Shown here: in pieces, positions 33,836-41,534 of the stretch
How positions within the stretch are numbered: position 1 is the first letter of the stretch
Layout: each line of letters starts with the position of its first letter
Assembly (NCBI GenBank): GCA_048360435.1
Contig: DBGCOP010000009.1
Location: 142,272 to 206,271, forward strand
Reading direction: 5' to 3'
From: Limenecus sp048360435
Lineage (GTDB): Bacteria; Cyanobacteriota; Vampirovibrionia; Gastranaerophilales; Gastranaerophilaceae
DNA length: 64,000 bases
Position numbers and translations under genes: made by a program
Notes under the pieces: model-generated
Databases searched by the model: none
Told to the model about the DNA's origin: nothing
What the model saw: only the letters and a program-made list of their open reading frames with translations

Positions 33836-33853
33836 AATATTAATAAATGTTAA
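33836..33853 (-). promoter_or_regulatory. HLR1-like direct repeat before the barrel gene
   Basis: The minus strand reads TTAACATTTATTAATATT: half-sites TTAACA and TTAATA with 10-bp period. It lies 67 bases before the outer-membrane barrel ATG, just downstream of TTGACA (33820) and overlapping TATAAT (33833). Confidence 0.3.
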
Positions 33854-33919
33854 GAAAAAATCCCCACAATTTAAGTAGGAAAACTGGAAAATAAAAAAAC
33901 ACTGAATGAAAATATTTGT

Positions 33920-34906
33920 ATGAAGAAAAAGATAGTTTTAATGTTCATAATAACGATAATGTCTGTGCCTTTGTGCAAAGCATCAATTGACAGTGATGAA
34001 ACTATCAATGAAACTGAAACAGTAAACATTCATACAAAAAAAACTGATGTCATTAAAGAAGAGGAAATGTTTGCCCCGGTTGATTTAGATCTCACTGATT
34101 ATACATACATGAACAAAGAAAACAAAAAATTCAAACTAAGTGCAGAAAAAGAGGGAAAACCGGCATACGTCAAAAATACAGGGCAAATATGGGACGAGGA
34201 TATGCTGTTTCGCTACAACTTTTACTCTGACGAATCCAATCTTAGAGTACTGCCAAGCTATGGCTCACTGGGTTCTTATATATCAAGAGACCTTGATGAA
34301 AATACTTCAGTAATGATAGGTCAGGACGGATTGTCTTCAATAAACGGAGACACAGTCAATTTCAATTATGACAACTATTCATATTATAGCAGCGGCGCAC
34401 GTATAGACGGAAACCAAAAACATTTCAATTATTCGGTTGGAGCGTTCAACCACACAGACACGCTCAACCAGCAGCTCGCTGCTGTTGTAAGCACAAAACC
34501 TTCCAGCATTTTAAATTCAAAAGGTAAATTTTATGTAGGCGGTGGTGTTTTCACAAACCTAATGAATGACGCCAATTTAAACACAACAGGTTTATTTGCC
34601 CAATATAAAAATAACAAACTTGCATTGAGTGCACAGGTTTCTAACTCTTCTTACTCAAGATCAGGCTACAACGATTACAACAAGGCACACTTCTTAACAC
34701 AATACAAATTCAATGACCATCTTTCACTAAAAAATAAGATAGTGCAAAACTTTGATGTAAACGAAGTTCAAGGTGAATTGGGCCTGGTATTGAATCCGTT
34801 AAAAGACACTGACAGATTGCAGCTCGAGGTAACAGCAGCAAACTATCAGTCACAAAATGTTGTCACAAGACAAAGACTGAAATTTTCAACGTCTTTCAGA
34901 TTTTAA
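33920..34906 (+). CDS. Predicted outer-membrane beta-barrel protein
   Basis: 328 residues with a signal peptide ('MKKKIVLMFIITIMSVPLC', then 'KA'). A charged linker precedes a domain of alternating amphipathic strands (about 85-328, for example 'GKFYVGGGVFTNLM', 'LFAQYKNNKLALSAQVS', 'ITTAN'-type turns). It ends in Phe ('STSFRF'), the C-terminal signal that the BAM complex recognises in outer-membrane proteins. This supports a diderm envelope. No family name can be given. Confidence 0.7.
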   Translation: MKKKIVLMFIITIMSVPLCKASIDSDETINETETVNIHTKKTDVIKEEEMFAPVDLDLTDYTYMNKENKKFKLSAEKEGKPAYVKNTGQIWDEDMLFRYNFYSDESNLRVLPSYGSLGSYISRDLDENTSVMIGQDGLSSINGDTVNFNYDNYSYYSSGARIDGNQKHFNYSVGAFNHTDTLNQQLAAVVSTKPSSILNSKGKFYVGGGVFTNLMNDANLNTTGLFAQYKNNKLALSAQVSNSSYSRSGYNDYNKAHFLTQYKFNDHLSLKNKIVQNFDVNEVQGELGLVLNPLKDTDRLQLEVTAANYQSQNVVTRQRLKFSTSFRF

Positions 34907-36128
34907 TATGATCCAAATAACTTGTTCTTGAAATATTTATCTGTTCTGAAGTATCCAGATTTTTTAAAGTAACAGTATTATTCTTTAACTCATCTTCCAT
35001 AAGAATCAACGCATATTTAGCAGTTTTTGCCGCCTTATCAAGCTGTTTTTTGAACTTTCTGTTTGAATAATCAAATTCTGCACTAAAACCGTTTTCTCTG
35101 AGTTCATCAACAATTTTGAAAGTTTCTGAAATATTTTCAGATACAACAAAAACATCCAATCTTTTAGACTCTGCTGTATCTATAAGAGAATTGAGTCGTT
35201 CCATACCCATAGCCCAACCAACAGCTGGTGTCGGCTGTCCGCCAAGTGTTTCTACCAAAGAATCATATCTTCCGCCGCCGCAAACTGCATTTTGTGAACC
35301 AAGGTTATTAGATTTTATTTCAAAAACTGTTCTGTTATAATAATCCAGCCCTCTTACAAGCAATTTATTTTCTTTAAACGGAATATTTAAAGCAGACAAA
35401 TATTCTTTTACTTTATCAAAATGCTCTTTACAATCCGGACATATAAAATCACCGAGAATAACCTTTTGAATTTCTTCACGTTCAAAGATTTTTTTGCATG
35501 AATCTACTTTACAATCCAAAATTCTTAATGGATTTTTTTCATATCTGAAATTACAGTCCTCGCAAAGTTCAGGTAAATATGGTTTCAAAACTTCTTTTAT
35601 TGCTTCTCTATATTTTTTTCTGCACTCAGGACATCCGAGCGAATTTATTTCAATCTCCAAATCAGTTAAGCCCAATTCATTAAGATATTTCACTGCAAGA
35701 TTAATAACTTCAGCATCAGCAGAGGGTTCAGCCGTGCCAAACATTTCCACACCAACCTGATGAAATTGTCTTTGACGACCTGCCTGAGGTCTTTCATATC
35801 TGAACATCGGACCTTTATACCAGAGTTTGACAGGCTGAGGGAGACGAGAAAAGCCATGTTCAATAAAAGCTCTGACAACACCTGCCGTATTTTCCGGACG
35901 AAGTGTTAAAGACCTTTCACTTTTCTCAAAAGTATACATTTCTTTATTAACAATATCAGTAGAATCACCAACACCTCTGGCAAAAAGTTCTGTTGCTTCG
36001 AAAACAGGTGTCCTTATTTCCTTAAAGTTCGCCTTTGAAAAAACCGATTGCGCAATTTTTTCCATTTTTTGCCAGTTAGAAATCTCATCAGGAAGAATAT
36101 CTTTTGTACCCTTTTGTGCTTGAATCAC
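34896..36128 (-). CDS. hisS: Histidyl-tRNA synthetase
   Basis: Class II synthetase: 'AQKGTKDILPDE' start, motif 2 'GPMFRYERPQAGRQRQFHQV', the His-A loop 'LVRGLDYYNRTVFEI', 'GGGRYDSLVETLGG' and motif 3 'AVGWAMGMERL'. The insertion near residues 165-225 has paired cysteines ('CPECRKKY', 'CEDC', 'ICPDC'), a zinc-finger-like pattern I regard as unusual for HisRS. The end overlaps the convergent barrel gene by 11 bases. Confidence 0.95.
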   Translation of the reverse strand: MIQAQKGTKDILPDEISNWQKMEKIAQSVFSKANFKEIRTPVFEATELFARGVGDSTDIVNKEMYTFEKSERSLTLRPENTAGVVRAFIEHGFSRLPQPVKLWYKGPMFRYERPQAGRQRQFHQVGVEMFGTAEPSADAEVINLAVKYLNELGLTDLEIEINSLGCPECRKKYREAIKEVLKPYLPELCEDCNFRYEKNPLRILDCKVDSCKKIFEREEIQKVILGDFICPDCKEHFDKVKEYLSALNIPFKENKLLVRGLDYYNRTVFEIKSNNLGSQNAVCGGGRYDSLVETLGGQPTPAVGWAMGMERLNSLIDTAESKRLDVFVVSENISETFKIVDELRENGFSAEFDYSNRKFKKQLDKAAKTAKYALILMEDELKNNTVTLKNLDTSEQINISRTSYLDHIKI

Positions 36129-36258
36129 TTTGCCACCTCAATATAATTTTATCAGTTAGCATTATTATATATAAAAAATGGCTATTTCAATATACAAAAA
36201 TTTATAGTAAAATCAACTCGTAAATAAAATTTCTCCACAAATCAGGAAAGAGGAAATA

Positions 36259-37290
36259 ATGGATATAAAAAATTGTTTTACTGCTAAAAATATCAGCTTT
36301 ACAATCCTGATACTAACAATTCTGTTTTTGCTTGTAAAAATGACAGATGTTGCACTTCTATTGTTTTGCAGCTATGTTATCTCAAGCTCCATCAATCCAT
36401 TTGTTGATAAAATGCAGGAGAAAATGCCCAGAGCTTTGGCAACTGTTATTATGATTACACTCATAACACTAATAACCTTGGGCGTTTTTATTCCTATCAT
36501 TATTATGTCCGTCAATGAGATAAAAGACTTTTTAAATCAGCTTCCACAGCAAATTCAAAATATCCAACACTTCCTTGATACCTTTAAAATAGGAGGACAG
36601 GACATCTCCCAATATTTGAATATAGATACTGTTTTGGATAATTCAACAAATATAGCAAAAGAAGTAATAGACAAATCAATAAATTTTACTTTAGGAATTG
36701 TAGGTGTCCTGACTATTCTTGTTACAATAGGAATAATAGTGTTTTTTCTTACAAACGATCGTGAAGAAATCAAAAATTTCAGTCTCAAACTTTTTCCTAA
36801 AACAATGAGAAACAGAGCCTCCAAAGTAATGGACGATCTTGAAACAAAAGTAGGAGGTTATGTTACAGCACAAATTCTCTCAATCACTATTGTCGGAATT
36901 ATAGTAGCTGTTTGTCTTTTGATTATGAGAGTAGAATATGCAGTCTTTCTGGGCTTTATATCTGCAATTTTGGATCTTGTACCTATTGTCGGACCGGTTT
37001 TGTCCGGAGTATTAATACTTCTGGTTGCATTTCCAAAAGGCTGGCTCATCTGCACACTGGCAATAGGCTCATTGCTTCTGGGACAGTTTGTTGAAAATAA
37101 TTGGGCAAAACCTTATTTCTTTTCAAAATATATGGATTTACATCCGCTTGTAGTAATATTTTCATTCGTAGTCGCTGCTAAGTTTCTTGGTGTTGTAGGT
37201 GTTTTAATAGCTCCTGCAATTGCAGCCGTTTTTGTTACACTGTTTGAAGAAATTTATGTTAAAACTATGAATGATGAAAGTAATGAATAG
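36259..37290 (+). CDS. AI-2E family (PerM/YdiK) membrane transporter
   Basis: 343 residues with about eight hydrophobic segments in the layout of the AI-2 exporter family: two N-terminal helices, a polar segment (about 85-145), then helices including 'FLGFISAILDLVPIVGPVLS' and 'DLHPLVVIFSFVVAAKFLGV', the conserved family blocks. Substrates vary and AI-2 export is shown for few members. GAGGAAATA precedes the ATG. The radical SAM gene follows with no gap. Confidence 0.88.
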   Translation: MDIKNCFTAKNISFTILILTILFLLVKMTDVALLLFCSYVISSSINPFVDKMQEKMPRALATVIMITLITLITLGVFIPIIIMSVNEIKDFLNQLPQQIQNIQHFLDTFKIGGQDISQYLNIDTVLDNSTNIAKEVIDKSINFTLGIVGVLTILVTIGIIVFFLTNDREEIKNFSLKLFPKTMRNRASKVMDDLETKVGGYVTAQILSITIVGIIVAVCLLIMRVEYAVFLGFISAILDLVPIVGPVLSGVLILLVAFPKGWLICTLAIGSLLLGQFVENNWAKPYFFSKYMDLHPLVVIFSFVVAAKFLGVVGVLIAPAIAAVFVTLFEEIYVKTMNDESNE

Positions 37291-38829
37291 ATGACAGATA
37301 AAATTTTATATAATATCCCTCAAAAAAATCAGGAAATCAATATATGGATGGCATTCCCAGCAATGACAACATTTGGAATGTCGTCTCTGGGTTATATGTC
37401 AATAATTAAAACACTTGATCAAAGAAGTGATTATTATGTAGAAAAAATATTTACTGACACAAAAAGTACACAGCTTATGCCATCTCAGGTTGATATAATG
37501 GGATTTTCTGTTTCTTTTGAAATAGATTTTCTCGGCATATTTAAAATTTTAGAAAACTACAATATTCCACTAAAAACTAAAGACCGTTCTGAAGAACACC
37601 CGATAATCTTTGGCGGCGGTCCTGTACTAACAGCCAACCCGGAACCTTATGCAGATTTTTTTGATTTTATTATCATTGGAGATGCTGAAGATTTAGACAA
37701 AAATATTATTGACGAAGTCAAAAATAATAAGAATCTCGACAAAAAGCAGATTCTTGAAAAATTATCAAAAATAAAAGGAATATATGTTCCATTATTGAGA
37801 AATAAAGTAGAAAAGCTTACTTCACCTCTCGGAAATTGTATAACCACGCCTGTATTAAGTGAACAAAGCTTCTTCTCTAATACATTTGTAATAGAAATGG
37901 TAAGAGGCTGCCCGCAAAGATGCGGATTTTGTCTTGCTTCATATTTGAATCTTCCGGCTAGATTCTGTGATTTAAAACAAATTACAGACAGCATTGATTT
38001 TGGGCTTCAATATACAAACAAAATTGCGCTTCTTGGTGCTCTAATCACAGCACATCCTGATTTTGACAAAATATGTGAACATATTCTGAAGCGCAAAAAA
38101 GAAATACCGGAGCTCGAACTTTCAGTTTCATCGCTTAGAGCAGACTCAATCTCTCCAATAATAATTAAGACACTTGTAGAATGCGGTCAAAAACATTCTA
38201 CAATAGCAATAGAAGCGGGTTCTGAAAGGCTTAGAAAACTAATAAATAAAAATCTTACGGAAAAACAAATCTTCGAAACTGTAAAAACTGCATGCGAAAA
38301 TGGATTAAAAGGTTTGAAGATATATGCAATGATCGGACATCCGACTGAAACCCGAGAAGACATAGATGAAATGGTTAACCTCGCAAAAAAATTAAAAAAT
38401 ACCTTCAAAGGCTTTGATTTCACTTTTTCATTTGCAACATTTGTACCTAAAGCACAAACACCATTCCAATTTTGTGAAAGAGAATCGACAAAATCTCTTG
38501 AAAGAAAATATGAATATTTGAAAAAAGAATTTCATAAACTTGGAGTAAAAATAAGAACATCTAGCGTAAAATGGGACTACTGGCAAGCAGTAATCTCCAG
38601 AGGTGACCGTTCTATAAGTAATTTGCTGGTTTCAGTTTATAAAGAAGGCGGAAACTTAGGTGCATTCAAACAATCATACAAAAAATTAAGAGATGAAAAA
38701 AATATACCAACTTCTGAAAGCTTCGCTTTAAAGAAAAAAGCATTAAACAAAGAATTGCCATGGGATTTTATTGAATCATACCCCGGAAAAGAAGCTCTTA
38801 TCAAAGAATATACAAGGCTTTTGGGTTAA
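37291..38829 (+). CDS. B12-binding-domain radical SAM protein
   Basis: 512 residues. The N-terminal Rossmann-like region (about 45-140, 'DIMGFSVSFEIDFLGIFKIL', 'PIIFGGGPVLTANPEPYADF') resembles the cobalamin-binding domain of B12-radical SAM enzymes. The radical SAM core has 'EMVRGCPQRCGFCLAS' near residue 205 (CxxxCxxC cluster). The core continues with 'SVSSLRADSI' and 'HSTIAIEAGSERLRKLI'. Substrate unknown. Begins immediately after the transporter stop. Confidence 0.87.
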   Translation: MTDKILYNIPQKNQEINIWMAFPAMTTFGMSSLGYMSIIKTLDQRSDYYVEKIFTDTKSTQLMPSQVDIMGFSVSFEIDFLGIFKILENYNIPLKTKDRSEEHPIIFGGGPVLTANPEPYADFFDFIIIGDAEDLDKNIIDEVKNNKNLDKKQILEKLSKIKGIYVPLLRNKVEKLTSPLGNCITTPVLSEQSFFSNTFVIEMVRGCPQRCGFCLASYLNLPARFCDLKQITDSIDFGLQYTNKIALLGALITAHPDFDKICEHILKRKKEIPELELSVSSLRADSISPIIIKTLVECGQKHSTIAIEAGSERLRKLINKNLTEKQIFETVKTACENGLKGLKIYAMIGHPTETREDIDEMVNLAKKLKNTFKGFDFTFSFATFVPKAQTPFQFCERESTKSLERKYEYLKKEFHKLGVKIRTSSVKWDYWQAVISRGDRSISNLLVSVYKEGGNLGAFKQSYKKLRDEKNIPTSESFALKKKALNKELPWDFIESYPGKEALIKEYTRLLG

Positions 38830-38845
38830 TATTAATAATTGTAAA
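38828..38845 (-). promoter_or_regulatory. HLR1-like direct repeat
   Basis: The minus strand reads TTTACAATTATTAATATT. The first half-site fits HLR1; the second has mismatches. 10-bp period. It sits about 30 bases upstream of the TTGACA at 38876. Confidence 0.3.
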
Positions 38846-38875
38846 GTAATTAAAAATTTTTTTTGTTTAAAAGGG

Positions 38876-38903
38876 TTGACATTTAATTTCTTGATGTCAT
38901 AAT
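38876..38903 (+). promoter_or_regulatory. Sigma-70-type promoter of transcript D
   Basis: TTGACA (38876-38881), 16-base spacer, CATAAT (38898-38903). It is the most canonical promoter in the window, yet no gene follows within 270 bases except a terminator. Confidence 0.6.
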
Positions 38904-38909
38904 TAATAT

Positions 38910-39062
38910 GTAAGGTTTAAGTGTAGTCGAAACACTAAATAACATTAATAACAATAAATAACCCCGAACACATATAAACTCCTAAATAATAAACACAAAA
39001 GAGACCATTAGGATGCAGAAAACAGACCACCCGGAAATTAAAAATCTGAGTGGCTTTTTTTT
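38910..39062 (+). ncRNA. Putative small RNA (transcript D)
   Basis: About 150 bases between a canonical promoter and a terminator, without a convincing ORF. GTGT-agtcgaa-ACAC (38921-38935) is a 5' hairpin, followed by an unstructured A/C-rich middle containing ACTCCT. The terminator hairpin is 39027-39053 (CCAC-C-CGGA / TCTG-A-GTGG) with T8. The layout is that of a trans-acting bacterial sRNA. Confidence 0.5.
39027..39062 (+). terminator. Rho-independent terminator of transcript D
   Basis: Nine-position stem with one C-A mismatch and one G-T pair, followed by T8. It precedes the fumarase gene by 120 bases. Confidence 0.75.
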
Positions 39063-39181
39063 ATTCAGAGGAAAACTTATATGATTGACATCATTTGATA
39101 TATTCGTGACAAAATTAAGTGTAATAATGACAATAAATAACGATTTTGCTTTTAAATCGTGAAAAGTTTATAATAAAAAAC

Positions 39182-40549
39182 ATGATTTTAACTGATGCAA
39201 ATACAATTTCAAAAGCTGTATACACATTATGCCAAAAAGCAAATTGCTCATATCCTCAGGATTTGTACAATTTGCTTTACAAAAAATATTTGAACTCTGA
39301 TGGTCTTAAACATCAAAAGTATTACTATATACTAAAAAATATAGAAATGTCCAATGAAAAACAAAGACCACTGTGTCAAGACACAGGTCAGGTAATTGTT
39401 TTTGTTGAAATAGGAAGCAATGTTCATATAACAGGATTATCTATTGAAAAAACAATAAACGCCGCTGTCGAAAAAGCATACAAAGATAATTTCTTCAGAA
39501 AATCTACCGTAAAAAATGCAATTTTTGACAGAAGAAATACATCAACAAACACACCGGCAATAATTTACACTGAAATATCAGAAAAAGATCCTGACACAAT
39601 CAGGCTGAAACTAATGGTTAAGGGAGCAGGTTCAGAAAATTACAGCACAATAAAAATGTTTAAGCCAACATCCGAAAAAAAAGAAATTTTTGAATTTATT
39701 AAAGATTCAGTTATATCAGCCGGAGAAAAATCCTGTCCTCCATTGTGTCTTGGTGTAGGCATAGGAGCTACGATGGATAAAGCTGCTGTTCTTTCTAAAA
39801 AAGCATTTTTCAACACTAATGAAACAGTTGAAGAAAAAGCATTTTGCGAAGAACTAAAAAAATATTTGAAAAACTACAATCTTGATATTTTAAATATTAA
39901 AATAATTACAACCGCAACTCACATTGCTTGCCTGCCTGTCGCACTAACAATTAACTGCCACAGCACTCGCCACTGTGAATGTGTAATAAAAGAAAACTCA
40001 ATAGAATTTACCGACGATGATTTAGAAGTAAAAGCAATCGAATATACAGATGAAAACCAAATTGAAATAAATACAGAAGACATACAGAGCATTAAAAAAC
40101 TAAAAAAAGGCATGCGAATACTTTTGACAGGCCAAATTTATACAGCAAGAGATGCCGCACATGAAAAAATGGCAGAATATGAAAAAGAACATGGGGCAAT
40201 GCCTTTTGATATAAAAGACAAAATAATTTTTTACGCCGGCCCCTGTCCGCCTGCACCAAATGAAATAATCGGTCCTGTTGGACCAACAACGTCTGTAAGA
40301 ATGGATAAATTTTCAGAGGTCATGTATTCAAAAGGGCTTGCAGCGACAATCGGTAAAGGCGAGAGAACAGCCGAAACAGAAAACATAATACAAAAATACA
40401 ATGGAAAATATTTCACGGCACAAGGCGGTGTAGCATGTCTGCTGGCCGATTGCATAAAAAAATCAGAAATAATAGCTTTTGAAGAGCTTGGAACAGAAGC
40501 TGTCAGAAAATTGTATGTTGAAAAATTTCCTGTAACTGTTGAAATATAA
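39182..40549 (+). CDS. fum: Fumarate hydratase class I, alpha and beta parts fused
   Basis: Fe-S hydratase interconverting fumarate and malate. The N-terminal part (about 1-275) holds the cluster region: 'RPLCQDTGQVIVFVEIG', 'GSENYSTIKMFKP' and 'CPPLCLGVGIGATMDKAAVL'. The C-terminal part (about 285-455) is the beta domain with 'LLTGQIYTARDAAHEKM', 'IFYAGPCPPAP', 'GPTTSVRMDKFSE' and 'IGKGERTAE'. About 455 residues from the ATG at 39182; the ATG at 39146 adds an unmatched leader. Related L(+)-tartrate dehydratases share the fold, so substrate is likely but not certain. Confidence 0.88.
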   Translation: MILTDANTISKAVYTLCQKANCSYPQDLYNLLYKKYLNSDGLKHQKYYYILKNIEMSNEKQRPLCQDTGQVIVFVEIGSNVHITGLSIEKTINAAVEKAYKDNFFRKSTVKNAIFDRRNTSTNTPAIIYTEISEKDPDTIRLKLMVKGAGSENYSTIKMFKPTSEKKEIFEFIKDSVISAGEKSCPPLCLGVGIGATMDKAAVLSKKAFFNTNETVEEKAFCEELKKYLKNYNLDILNIKIITTATHIACLPVALTINCHSTRHCECVIKENSIEFTDDDLEVKAIEYTDENQIEINTEDIQSIKKLKKGMRILLTGQIYTARDAAHEKMAEYEKEHGAMPFDIKDKIIFYAGPCPPAPNEIIGPVGPTTSVRMDKFSEVMYSKGLAATIGKGERTAETENIIQKYNGKYFTAQGGVACLLADCIKKSEIIAFEELGTEAVRKLYVEKFPVTVEI

Positions 40550-40550
40550 A

Positions 40551-40577
40551 AAAGACCTCTTTATGTGAGGTCTTTTT
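40551..40577. terminator. Bidirectional terminator between fumarase and the regulator
   Basis: AAAGACCTC-tttatgt-GAGGTCTTT with A-run on the left and T-run on the right, serving both convergent genes. Confidence 0.88.
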
Positions 40578-40583
40578 TTACAT

Positions 40584-41336
40584 TTAAGAAATTCTTTGGA
40601 ACATATAACCGATTCCACGTGCAGTAAGAATCAATTCAGGATTAGCCGGATCTGTTTCTAGCTTTGAACGTAATCTTGAAATGTGAACGTCAACAACTCT
40701 TGTATCGATTCTATGATCCGGTGGATAAGCCCAAACATACTGGAGTATTTCATTTCGAGAATATGCTTGACCTGAGTTATTAACCAGAAGTTCAAGAAGG
40801 CTGAATTCCATACCTGTAAGTCTTATACGTTCATTTTTTCTGAAGACTTGACGTCTTGCAGTATCAATTTTTATGTTTCCTGTTGTAATGACATTTTTAG
40901 TAACTTTGCCTGTTGATGGTGTAATTTCTCTGTTAGTGGAACGTCTCAAAACAGATTTTACACGGGCTTCAAGTTCTTTAGGGCTGAAAGGTTTAACAAC
41001 ATAGTCATCAGCACCAAGCTCCAAACCTGTGATTCTTTCTGAAACATCACCGAGAGCCGTAAGAATAATAATAGGAACATCAGAAGTTCTTCTGATTTCT
41101 CTGCATACCCCATATCCGTCCATTTTAGGCATCATAACATCTAAAACAACGAGATCAGGATTTTCTTTGTTAAACATTGCTACTGCTTCTTCACCATCAG
41201 CAGCAGTAACGATATCATAACCAATCATTCCGAGTCTTGTTTCAAGAATTCTACGGATACTGGCTTCATCATCAGCAATTAAAATCTTTTGCTTTGCTTC
41301 ACCTTGTTCATTAGAAACTTCACTATTTGGACACAT
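40584..41336 (-). CDS. rpaB: RpaB-like OmpR-family response regulator
   Basis: 250 residues. Receiver domain (about 17-130) with 'ILIADDEASIRRILETRLGM', phosphoacceptor Asp66 in 'LVVLDVMMP' and 'GADDYVVKPFSPKELEARVK'. Winged-helix domain (about 150-248) with 'RIRLTGMEFSLLELLV', 'DTRVVDVHISRLRSKLE' and 'PELILTARGIGYMF'. The wording is strikingly that of cyanobacterial RpaB, the essential regulator that binds HLR1 boxes. No histidine kinase is adjacent. The window contains one full-consensus HLR1 box and several near matches, the likely targets. Confidence 0.9.
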   Translation of the reverse strand: MCPNSEVSNEQGEAKQKILIADDEASIRRILETRLGMIGYDIVTAADGEEAVAMFNKENPDLVVLDVMMPKMDGYGVCREIRRTSDVPIIILTALGDVSERITGLELGADDYVVKPFSPKELEARVKSVLRRSTNREITPSTGKVTKNVITTGNIKIDTARRQVFRKNERIRLTGMEFSLLELLVNNSGQAYSRNEILQYVWAYPPDHRIDTRVVDVHISRLRSKLETDPANPELILTARGIGYMFQRIS

Positions 41337-41534
41337 GTTAAAAACCTATCTTTCTTTACCCTATGTCTTAAACCACATATATTACAAAATATTGATTTTT
41401 TTTAAATTATATTACAACTAAAAAATATAGTCAACTTAATCATAGACACTTTTTTGCATACTTTCACTATAAATTGCAATAGAATTATGCTGGTGCTATA
41501 AAAGAATTAGGAAAAGAAAAATGAGGATAAAATA

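Noticed and set aside
41337..41534. T-box or other leader before thrS (and before serS, hisS, glyS)
   Set aside because: Upstream regions are short and lack a T-box sequence or specifier-type stem.
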